Below are positions 51,181 through 62,115 of a stretch of 64,000 bases of DNA, one piece after another. Both the position numbers and the translations under genes were made by a program. Source of the DNA: Epiperipatus broadwayi (taxonomy: Eukaryota > Onychophora > Udeonychophora > Euonychophora > Peripatidae); the NCBI GenBank assembly GCA_028023455.1, contig JAQFVV010006313.1:3325147-3389146 (forward strand), read 5' to 3'. Below the pieces are notes generated by a model. The model did no database searches and was not told the origin of the DNA. It saw only the letters and a list, made by a program, of their open reading frames with translations. Every line of letters begins with the position of its first letter. Within the stretch, counting starts at the first letter, position 1.

Positions 51181-51580
51181 TTGAATAAATGAAGGCCAGA
51201 TATGGCAAAATCGGACCCCCAGATATTTTTGCTGCTATATGGTTATTATTAAAAACCTGTGCCAGGCTGTAACATCAAACAACCAAATGACTTTTGCTGT
51301 AACAAAACATTTTTTGTTGTCACATACTTCATCTTCAATAATCTTTTAAACACAACATCCCTATATTGAATAATCCAAAGGATATATTTAATTCAATCAA
51401 AAAGTATTTTAAACTCATGAACTAAACCCTCAGACAATGAAAATAAAACCATAGGCAAACACACAGTTTACAAGTTTACATTTATCAGTCACGTGCCTAA
51501 CAATTTATTTGAACTGTACTAATAATATCTATCTGTTTGTTCTGAAGCTAGGAAGTTTTTAACTATGTAGTTTTAACAAT
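51181..51580. other. Possible 3' end of another retroelement
   Basis: There is no open frame. The stretch ends GAACAATAAAGTTTGATTTT (51591-51610), then an AAT array, the same arrangement as the LINE at 50.9 kb. CCTGTGCCAGGCTGTAAC (about 51260) is GC-richer. Confidence 0.35.
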
Positions 51581-51610
51581 GTAATTATTTATGAACAATA
51601 AAGTTTGATT

Positions 51611-51675
51611 TTAAATAATAATAATAACAATAATAATATTAATAATAATAATAATGATTATGATGATGATGATAA
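51611..51675. repeat. Short AAT/GAT array after AATAAAG
   Basis: AAT units with a few interruptions pass into GATGATGATGAT. The array is about 65 bp. Confidence 0.9.
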
Positions 51676-54600
51676 ATCTAAGGATGTTCATGAGTAAAAA
51701 AGGTGAAAATTTTAATTACAATGTTAATAACAACAGCAAATATCAGAAGAATAAAAATTTGTAGAATTGATATTCTTTGATATTATATATTATTAGAATT
51801 TGATAAAACATAAAGATGAAAGATATTTATTCTGTGATAAGATATAGAATCATTAATTAAAAGTTTCTGAATCAAAGCAAAATTTGTCATATATGAAGTT
51901 CGATGGTTAGATGGTCTCCTCAGTAACTAAAAATTCTAATATTATATAAACTAATAAAAATAAATAGCAACATATTTTAACTTTTGAAAGTAGAGGTGTA
52001 TCTGGTTGATGTAGTTATTATATGAATTTATTTAGTTCTGTCAAAATGTTTCATATTAGAAACATTTTGTAATCAGTCATTGAACAATTGAACAATATTT
52101 ATTTAAGTTTATTTAATATATATAATTGTTTTTATAGTTGTTTTTATTTCAAAAAGTACAATTTTCAAATTCACTTGACATAAGCGTTCTTTTTTTTATT
52201 AGTATTTTCTTCGTTTATTATAATTTTATGCACTTGGGATCTTAATCTTCTATGTAATTAAACATTTATAGAATTATAAATCAGTAAGAAATGCAACTAT
52301 ATAATAAATAAATCGAATAAAAAACAGATATTTGTCAAGAAAAGGTAGTTCATTTATTTTCTATATTAGTATTTATATTAGAAAATTTTAGAAAATTTTT
52401 TATTAAACAACTACAGGGCTAAAATTGTAAGTCAGTACATTTGATGATCTGTTTGATATTCATTACAAGTTTGAGATTTTGGATCAAGACAATTTTAATA
52501 GTTGTAATTCCAATTGATGAGAATATTTTTCTTGGGTATTGCATATGGCAGAGATGAGAATATTTAGGTACAGCTCAAAAGAATTCAGTAGTCATTTAAT
52601 ATAATTACAGTTTAGTTTATAGGATATTCTTATAAATGAATGCTTTAGAAAGGAATACTTAAGTATTATTTTTAATTATTGTTGGTTGTCAATTAGAAAG
52701 ATTCTTTACACAGTTTTAAAAAAATATTTAAAATTTTTGAGAGGAAAAAATATTTAAATGAAATTTGAAATTAAAAAAATTAAATAATATGGATTTGATA
52801 ATATATATATTGATAGATAGCTTTATGAAAATTTACTTTTTTTTCTATATATTATTTTACTATAAGGACTTCTTTTGCCATTTTTAATTATCGTGATATG
52901 TTTTACTCAGTTCTTAAAATAACAGTATTTATAATATAAAAAAGAGAGAGAGAGAGAAGGCAGTTAATAGCTTGTACAATCAATATAAAAGTATGTTCGT
53001 TAATTCAAATTGAATATTGATATGGCGTCTGAAGAAAATGTTTTGAATTAACCTATACAAAACTTTTTTTTTCTTCAAACAGTTTTACGGATTTATATCT
53101 CGCAAATTAGAAATAATTAACAATTCCCATAAATCAAACTGTTACTTTTAGAATTCTTCGGGGTTGGGGGATAAACAACTATTTATTTCAGAGTGCTTAT
53201 GGCTAAAATTGATACATCAGTTTGAATCCAGAAAATCAAATTGATGAATATATATATATATATCATTTACCATTATATGAATTTAAAAAGAATGTGGAAG
53301 TATGGAGTTTGCTTAATATATTTATAAGGATATTACACATGGGAAAGAAAAAGGTGAATAAAACTCTATGTATGTGTATGTTTAAAATTTTAAAAATCAT
53401 ATATATATATATATCAATTTTTAACTGAGGTTTAACGTTTATATCTGTGCTAGAGATAAACTCTAGTTTAGAAAAATGATTAATAATAATCATTATTGTA
53501 TTTATCTGAGGTGGATGGTGTCAAAGTTGTGAGTGGAGTGAATTTGACAATGATAAATAAAAATGTAACAATTTACTATAGATAAATACTCTTCTTGTAA
53601 AAGAGATATATATGAGAGATAGTGACTTGGGCTAACTGATAAGTGCCGTTTCAGCACGAAATCTTTATTTATGAAAATTTAAAAAGAGGAAATTATGGAG
53701 GTTATTAAATGAATCTAAAAAGAATAAAGATAAATAAAATTATTTATTTAAAACTTGCAAATAAAATAAATGTAATTTAAAAATAAAAATAATTTTGGTA
53801 AATATGTTGGAGATATGTACATGCATAAAAAAAGTTACCTAAAAGAAAAATAAGAATTTAAAGCAAAGTATATTTCCACATAATTTTATAGCAGAGTGAA
53901 GGTTATAAGAGATTGCAAAAACGTAAGAAGGCCATAGGATCGCATTTTGGCGGATTACTAGAATGTATTAGAGTGTGTAAAACGAATGAATAATGCAATA
54001 TTTTCCAACAGGGAGCTTTACAATAAACTTGGGCATGGTTTTCGTGGAGAAGTAGATTCCATCTACTTTATGAGATTTATCTCAAAGCTATTCTAAAGAA
54101 GCGCACTCTCAATTGCAACCATTGAGAGGTTAGAGCAGAGAATAATTAAATTAGAGATAATGCTGCTGATGTATATTAAAAAGAAAAGGTTTCTGCCTAA
54201 AACTTTAAAAAACAGCATTGTAAAATATCAAAGAGTAAAGTGAAGTCGCATGTTCTATACGAGGAAGTATTTGTGTTTCATAAATTGATTTGTACAGTCT
54301 TTGCAAAAGTCATTTCTAAAATAGTGATTTTCTGCCTCCTTTCTTTTTTGAGTTGAAATAGTCCTACTCGTTTTATGGCTGTTTTTTATTATTATATTAT
54401 CTAAACAATTCAATTTCTTGAGAGAAATATGAAAACAAAATAATGTTATCGGAAATAAACCAACCGTATTTTATAAAGAAAAAAAAAAGTCCTTCATTGA
54501 ATTCTGTAACAAATCTTCTTATTAATGTTTTTACTGTACTTTAAAATTAGCTAGATTGTTGCACTCACTGTCTGAGCACTCAGCTTGATTATTTGCTTTA

Positions 54601-56205
54601 TTCGTTGATAATGCTGAGTTCCATTGAGACGAGTTTTCATGAAATTGCGTCGTAGATAATGCTTAGAAGTTACTAAGACAAAAGATATTTCATCTTTTTC
54701 CGACAAACTTTATTTAACTTGACTTAAGTTTAAACATAAATTATTACATATATATTATAAAAGTAGCTTGCTTATAAATAGAATATTTAATATATTTTTA
54801 GACATACATCGAACATTTACATACATAAATTAGATGTCAGAGGTCACTCACTTAGTAATCCCCCTTTTCCTTCTAACTCTTAAGAGATAAAAAAAACAAA
54901 AACTCATAAACTTTCAATCGTTGATATCAATTGACATATGTTTCATATTTGCACATGTACACCGAAAATGATAGTATCAATATATATATATATAAGCACT
55001 ATGCATATATTTTCAATACAATTTAAATATCCCTTTCCTTCAGAAAGCTATCGAAAATATTAGCATTAGATAATAAACCTTTACGTTCATCGGTTGTAAT
55101 ATGATATCATTTTTCAATTTTCTTAACATGATTTATTCGTTTTATTTAATTCAGTCATAAACTTGTAAAGAAAAGCTTATTTTTTTTAATCTTTCAACAT
55201 GGTATCTGAGCATGCTTTTGGCTTAGTTGGTCAAATTCACAGTGCTCAAACTCTGTGGCTAAAGTTAAGTTAACATATTTTTGAAAGATTTTAGAATTTT
55301 GTACTCTCTGACTCACCTGAATAATAGAAGCTTTCTAAAATAGCCAAATTTATTTTTAAATCTGAGTGAATACAGAAAATGAAAATATGTTTTTTTAGAT
55401 TTCATACAAGATTAGGATTTCTCATTTAGGTATCCAAATCGCATGTGTCTTAACTGGCCTTCAAAATTGTTGATAAATTGATACTTTTACTTCAGATTGA
55501 TGGTAAATTGATTGAATAGAGGCAGCATTTAGAAGATCTGATGAGATGTTATCTTCATCACTTTTCTCTTTTAAAATATTATTGGAATTAATTTGATCTG
55601 CAGTGGTCACATCAAAAGTATTATTGTTATGTATATAACAAAAAGTGCATAGAAGAAATGTTGGCAATTAGAACTCTATTGATTTACATCAATCTTCACT
55701 AAAAATGCAGCATGTAAAATTAGAATTGATCCTGAAAAAAAATTAACAAAAATAAAATCTATTTATAAGGCATAATAACATGGCAATGTTCATAATCTTC
55801 ACAGTATTATCATCCATTACTAAAATTATTCATGAAACTTTAAACTGATTTTAATAAATTTTATGTAGAAATAAATCAGTGTATTCAGGAAATTAAACAA
55901 CCTTGTTACTATTTGAATCATCATCTCAGGACTAATAATGATGTACTTTGAAAAATTGTTTTATATAATAAAACCTACTTATTTCTTTGAATTTGTTATT
56001 TTCTGTCATTTTGTTTTTGTAATAAAACAAAATAAAGTGACTAATGACTTGTACTCAATCCCAATATCAATAACAATCATCAATTTCAAACTGTTGTCAA
56101 GGTGACTATTTAACAATAAAGGAATAGCAGCATTTGAATATTGTCAGAAGAGTAACTTTGAATCTATTAAAACATACACACACACACATATATATATATA
56201 CATAT
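51676..56205. other. Mostly AT-rich, little recognisable
   Basis: An AG run lies at 52942-52957 and short TA runs at 53250-53262 and 53400-53413. A family-A core fragment lies at 53622-53671 (CTAACTGATAAGTGCCGTTT, CAGCACGAAATC). Around 54010-54140 and 55200-55280 composition is more mixed, but no frame or motif can be assigned. A CA/TA run ends at 56200. Confidence 0.45.
53622..53671. repeat. Family A core fragment
   Basis: GACTTGGGCTAACTGATAAG and TTTCAGCACGAAATC match the family-A core (AACTGATGAGTGCTGGTTTA, GCACAAAATA). It is a more diverged copy of about 50 bp. Confidence 0.6.
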
Positions 56206-58686
56206 TGTAACAGGATGGGGTATCGAAAAGTAAAAAGTTTAAACTGGGTGATGGAAAAACATCATCAACCCCAATTCAATTAAATACAAAATCAAATTTA
56301 TAAAGTATATATAAGTAAGATCTATTTATAAGAGCATGAGATTAAAACATCTCTGAGAACATTGAGAGATCAGAAGTTAACTCAGAAGAGCAACTAAAAC
56401 ATAATTATAAATTCGACCAGCATTATAATAAGTCAAAGTAAGTATAATTAAATATTAAGAGAACCATCCATCATCATCATTGATGGGAATAAATAAATCA
56501 GTACAATACATCAGAATAAAATCAACAGACCATCTTGTGGCTGGATTTGAACCATAAAAAATATAAATCAACAGTCAACCTTGTGACTGGATTGGAAATG
56601 GGTCTTCTGTAGATCAGGCTAACTACTGAGCCTTTTGCCATCTTGGGCAATTATATAAACATGACTTGGATGCACCAGCTTAGTGCCCATCCATTAAAAT
56701 ACATAAGAATCAAAAATCGAAATAATAATGCTGGGACAATAAAACGTGCTGATTATCATCAATGCTCAGGCCACTTATACTGGCCAACTATAAACTTAAA
56801 TTTTTAATAAAGACTAATGTAAAATAAAAAAATAATAGTGCATGGGCTTTAAAGAGTATCCTCTTTTGCGCCAACCAGGATGATGGATCATCTCTAGATA
56901 CCCAAAGCACTAAACACATCCCCATTTATCCATGTCTGAAATCTAGCTCAGAGAACACTGGCTCTATTACTGTATGTGACCAAGAGATGATGGAATACAA
57001 TTTTTAACAATTAAATATAAGTTTATTAATAACAACAAAAAATAAATGATTACGGTCTTATGAGGGTTCTGATTTTGAAAAGTATACATTGAGTTACATA
57101 ATTAATAAATTAGGTTTACTTAAAACCCATTCAGCACACAGGCATGTGGCTTGATACAAAATTAACATGTTTGAATTAACATTTAATTTAGAAAAATGAT
57201 CAAAATTTTACACATAAGTGTCTATCTGATACACATTTTTATTTACAATACAATTGACATATATACGCACACATATGTGCGTGAATTTTCTGATTTTGAT
57301 TATAATACAGAATTTCAAATGATCACATTGCGATTTAAATAATTACTATTCAACATTTAAATTGTTACATTAATTTACAAAACGTATAATAAAATATATT
57401 CAAATTATTACTATGGTTTACATATATATATATATATGCGCACAGACGCGCGAAAAATAAAAATAGATTGACATTTAATAAAAAAAATATATATATTAAA
57501 ATTTTACATATATGAGTGTGCGTGTATATACATACGCACATTGACTTTTATCTATTTCAACTTTTTACAATAGTATTATAATTTTCTAGTACATAAATTT
57601 CCTAACTATACATGTGTATAAACAAAATATAGATACAATTTAAAATTAGTTTCAATTTATAAGTTCTCAAAAGTATAGACAATTTTTGCAACAGGTATTT
57701 GTTGATTAATTATCAACGTTTTTGGACCAAATTACAAGATTTGCTTTTTCGATTTTAATTCAAACAAAATTATGCTTGCATTTAAATTATATATTCTTTT
57801 TTTTTCAATGAATATGAAAATTATTTCTTAGCAAAATATATATAACAAATCGTCTCTCTTTTAAACATTTGACTGGAGCAAATTTTACTTTAAGTTACGA
57901 AGTTAAAATGTCTTTTATAAGAATATTTAAAAAATACAACTCACTGTATACACGCGCGATGTATTTATCTGTGGTTTCCTGCTTGCATAGATGAACAGTA
58001 GCATCAGTACACCAATTTCTTCAAGCTTTCTCTTGGTAAGCTTGGTTTTTGGTCCATCAGAAAATGTAATACAGGTTTGTTGTCATCTTAAGGTAAAATT
58101 ATGCAAGTAATTAGTTGGCATACCATGAGCTTACTTGTGTAGTCCAAGCATTTGTCGAGCTGTCTTCTAGAACATATTTAAGCAGCTAGTTGATGCACTT
58201 GAAGTGACCCTGGCTTCATGAATCAAAACTGCAGTAAACTATAAAGCAGCTACCGGACTGTCCTTAGATCTTCATAGGAGGTTTATATAACTCCGCTAGC
58301 TATTTTGTCCCTTTTTTTTTTCAGGCTATTGATTCAGAAGTAACCCAGCTTCAAAACCAAAACTCCTGTGAAGGAAAATAGTAGCAGCTCCTTTCTTCAG
58401 CAACATTAGTTCATAATAGCTTTTCTGCAAACTCTCTGCTACAGCTAACAACATACTGCTCTCTTCAAAATCATTATGCAAACTGCAGATAATTTGTTAT
58501 CAGCCCTTTTATAGAATCATCTGAGGTGTTATCCCTTTACTTGTTATTATTTTATTTTAGAAAATATAAAAAAATATCTACAAAATTTTATTCTGTGTTT
58601 ATTTTTACTTTTCCTTTATTTTACATATATATATATATATTCACATACACTACATTAGTGTGTGTGATGTAACCCAACTGGTTACA
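56206..58686. mobile_element. Candidate solo LTR, about 2.5 kb
   Basis: The left edge is TGTAACAGGATGGGG, directly after CATATATATATATACATAT. The right edge is AACCCAACTGGTTACA, directly before ATATATATATT. TGTAAC...GTTACA is the palindromic end expected of an LTR, and both flanks are TA-repeat DNA, with ATAT on each side as a possible but uninformative target duplication. No coding frame is present. The interior includes a family-E block also seen at 45.7 kb and a GC-richer block at 57960-58480. A long TIR element is the alternative, since the first and last 14 bp match imperfectly when inverted. Confidence 0.55.
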
Positions 58687-59279
58687 ATATATATATTATA
58701 ACGGTTGGATAGAATGGAGTCTTCCCATATCTGCACTACAGAGCACCATTAGGCCACTTGAACCTAGAAAATTTATATAGTAGTCAGATAAGTAAGTTAA
58801 AGATTCATATTTTTACATATGTTTTATTCCGACCGTCAGCCCATTCCACTAGCTCATGTGAGATGCAGAGATTTATAAAATATAAATCCTTAAAATATTT
58901 TTCAATATTAAAAAAAAATAAAAGAAGCCACTGCCATTAATAACACACACAAACATTTATTTAACATATATGTAATTTAGAATTATTATTTTAGTCTAAC
59001 TTTTACTTGAACATTTATTTTACATTTTCAACTTTAAATAATTTATAAGGAAAAATATATAAGTTATTTAAAAGATATCCCAATTTTTTGTGGTTAAACA
59101 GAATGCCATGGAGGTCTTGTGTAGATACTTGCTCGAAGATGTAAAGATTAATTCATCAATCAAATGTCTAATTGAGATGCAACAATTCTATAGAATGATA
59201 TTCCATCTTAGTTTCACTATATCAACTTGCAGAGGATGGAATGAATGCTACAAGAGGGCAGCACTGTTATAGTAGTAAG
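58687..59279. other. Stretch between solo LTR and LINE pair
   Basis: The two 60-codon frames (58758-58940, 59090-59272) carry no motif. GTCAGCCCATTCCACTAGCT (about 58836) is GC-richer and may be an old SINE, unproven. Confidence 0.4.
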
Positions 59280-59987
59280 GAAGGGGGAGGGAAAGAGGGG
59301 GGGGGGGGAAGGGGGGTAGCCAAAAAAGAGGTTGAGAAAGATATTTTATTATTATTTTTAAAAAAAAAGGGGGGGTTTGTGAAAGGGGTTTTGGTTTGGT
59401 GGGATAAAAGAATAAATTTATTAATAAAGACTAGGGAGTTAGAGAGATGGAGAAATAGTATGGAGAGTAAAAAGAGTTTAAATATATATAGAAATAAACA
59501 GAATATTAGATGTGAGTTAATATATGATAATAGTAAGGAAAATAGTTTATTGTTTAAGGCTCGAACATGACCTTTAGCTACAAAAAAATATACATGTAAA
59601 TGGAAAAATATGGGTGATTTATTTTGTAAATTATGTAAGGAAGGAATAGAAAACATTAGGCATGTATTAATTGAATGTAAATGTTTGAAAACAGAAAGGG
59701 TACATATAATGAAGTTGTGGAAAAATAAATATGAAAAGAGTGATTATACAGAAAGTGAATTATTGGTTTGTATGCTGGGTTTGGGAAAAGATAAGGGGGA
59801 TTTAGATATAAAGGTTATAGAGTTGACAAAGATTATGTTGTGGAAATGTGATAGAGCAGATTATGGGTAAATTTAGAGTGGGGAATGTAAAATAAAGTGG
59901 CTAACAGGTTTATCTGGGCATAATTGCTGAGATATTCTTGACTTCGTTTACGGAGAAGCCATAATATAACACATCACATCACATCGA
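59280..59987 (+). mobile_element. 5'-truncated LINE 3' end, copy 1
   Basis: An open frame leads to RELERWRNSMESKKSLNIYR, CELIYDNSKENSLLFKART and a stop. After a short shift follows MGDLFCKLCKEGIENIRHVL then IECKCLKTERVHIMKLWKNK, ending KIMLWKCDRADYG and TAA at 59870. CKLC...H...C is an intact zinc-knuckle-like motif of LINE RT C-termini. The 3' region has a small stem (CTTC...GAAG around 59942-59958) and ends in CACATCACATCACATCGA, a short-repeat tail rather than poly-A. G-homopolymers at 59283-59320 upstream are suspect. Confidence 0.75.
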
Positions 59988-60573
59988 TGGGATAAAAGAA
60001 TAAATTTATTAATAAAGACTAGGGAGTTAGAGAGATGGAGAAATAGTATGGAGGTAAAAGAGTTTAAATATATATAGAAATAAACAGAATATTAGGTGTG
60101 AGTTAATATATGATAATAGTAAGGAAAATAGTTTATTATTTAAGGCTCGAACATGACCTTTAGCTACAAAAAAATATACATGTAAATGGAAAAATATGGG
60201 TGATTTATTTTGTAAATTATGTAAGGAAGGAATAGAAAACATTAGGCATGTATTAATTGAATGTAAATGTTTGAAAACAGAAAGGGTACATATAATGAAG
60301 TTGTGGAAAAATAAATATGAAAAGAGTGATTATACAGAAAGTGAATTATTGGTTTGTATGCTGGGTTTGGGAAAAGATAAGGGTGATTTAGATATAAAGG
60401 TTATAGAGTTGACAAAGATTATGTTGTGGAAATGTGATAGAGCAGATTATGGGTAAATTTAGAGTGGGGAATGTAAAATAAAGTGGCTAACAGGTTTATC
60501 TGGGCATAATTGCTGAGATATTCTTGACTTCGTTTACGGAGAAGCCATAATATAACACATCACATCACATCGA
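59988..60573 (+). mobile_element. 5'-truncated LINE 3' end, copy 2 (tandem)
   Basis: It begins TGGGATAAAAGAATAAATTT exactly after the CACATCGA tail of copy 1. Copy 1 holds the same start at 59400, so the period is 588 bp. The copies differ at only a few positions (for example GGAGAGTAAAAAGAG against GGAGGTAAAAGAG, which shifts the frame). The 86-codon C-terminal frame (60196-60456) is identical in protein to copy 1. The tail is again CACATCACATCACATCGA. Confidence 0.8.
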
Positions 60574-60640
60574 CAGCACTTCACCCTACCAATGTATGAA
60601 TCACAGAAGGAGTATGAATCAACAAAATCAAAAAACTTTT

Positions 60641-61227
60641 GCTATCTGTTGGTTAGGAATAATGTGCTGTCTGAGATGATATTAAATTATATTTGTTAAT
60701 GTTTATTAATGCTCATCAAATATTCATTCCCTTCTTAATTATAGTTATATATATATATGCAGATTCAATATTTTAACTTAGGTTATAATTTAATTTAAAC
60801 CCTTTTTGTTAGCATAATTATAATGCTAGTTTAAGAACGGAATTGTGTTAGTTTAGCAGATAGAAACTATCTGTTTTAGTTGCAATTAATTAATTATATG
60901 TATGCATATTGGTACTTTGCCTGTGCATTGTGAGTGTGTCTTTATGAAGTACACAATTATATATTTACGTTTTTCCGCACTTTTAAATGGGCCCAGTAAC
61001 TGACTTACCCATTTCTTAGTTTGGATATGGCTATCTTTATTAGAACTGGAGCACAAGAGACCAGGCCATGTTTATAAATCCTATTCAAGTTCATGAACTT
61101 ATCTCTTCATATATTAATTGTAGTAAGCCATCTAGTCTTAAGGCACTGACCATTTGATGCTGAAGCCTTTGAATAATTACATCCTCACACTGAGAACCTA
61201 CTCCTTAGTATTTTATTTAGTGCCATA

Positions 61228-61309
<82 letters not shown>

Positions 61310-62008
61310 AATCTAAAAGTAACCAATTCTTTTCCTCCCTATTAATTAACTATTCAGCATTAGACTTTGATATCTGTTAGTTAGAAGTGATGTGCTAGCT
61401 AGATATGATATTAAGGTATATTTGTTAATGTTTATTAATGCCCACCAAATATCCATTCACTCCTTAATTATGGTTATATATATGCAGATTCAATACTTTA
61501 ACTTAGGTTATAATTTAATTTTAAACCCTTTTGTTAGCATAATTATAATGCTTGTTTAAGAACTGGGATGTGTTAGTTTAGCAGATAGAAACTGTCTGTT
61601 TTAAAAGGAGTTAATTGATTATATGTATACATATTGGTATTTTTTCTGTGTATTGTGAGTGTGTCTTTACAAAGTATATATTTGTACATTTATGTTTTGC
61701 TGCACTTTTTAAATGGGCTTACAGTGATGAGCAGCCCATTCCTTAGTTCAGGTATGGATATCTTTATTAGAACTGGAACATGAGGGTTCAAACCATGTTT
61801 ATAAAGCCTATCCAAGTTCCTGAACTTATCTGTTCATATATTAATTTTAGCAAGCCCTCCGGTCTTAGGGCACTGATCATTTGATGTTGAAGGCCTTGAA
61901 TATTTACGAATTCGCAATGCAAACCTAGTGCCATGGTATATATATATGAATCTAAAAGTAACCAGTTCTTTTTCTTCTTATTAATTGACTATTCAACATT
62001 AGACTGAA
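60641..62008. repeat. Tandem duplication, units of about 725 and 640 bp
   Basis: Unit 1 (60641-61366) and unit 2 (61367-62008) share GCTATCTGTTGGTTAG / GATATCTGTTAGTTAG, GCAGATTCAATA, AACTTAGGTTATAATTTAAT, TTAGCAGATAGAAACT, TCTTTATTAGAACTGGA and CTAAAAGTAACCA. Their length difference is largely the TA array at 61229-61306 in unit 1, which is only a few repeats long in unit 2 (about 61938-61948). No coding sequence is visible; it could be a tandem pair of an unknown repeat. Confidence 0.82.
61229..61306. repeat. TA array with central CAC
   Basis: Two TA blocks are separated by ACACTATA at about 61258-61266, so GTG(TA)n and (TA)nCAC form a local palindrome. The array lies in unit 1 of the tandem duplication. 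Confidence 0.93.
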
Positions 62009-62071
62009 ATTTTAATCCTGGTTACCAGATTTAATCTGCATTATCTTGAGCTTATTTATTTGCTCACACTG

Positions 62072-62072
<1 letters not shown>

Positions 62073-62112
<40 letters not shown>
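62073..62112. repeat. TA array ending at an LTR-like start
   Basis: A TA run of 40 bp ends exactly where TGTAACCCGG starts. Confidence 0.93.

Positions 62113-62115
<3 letters not shown>

Noticed and set aside
59267-59656. 129-codon minus-strand frame
   Set aside because: It is antisense to the LINE C-terminal frame and to G-homopolymers.
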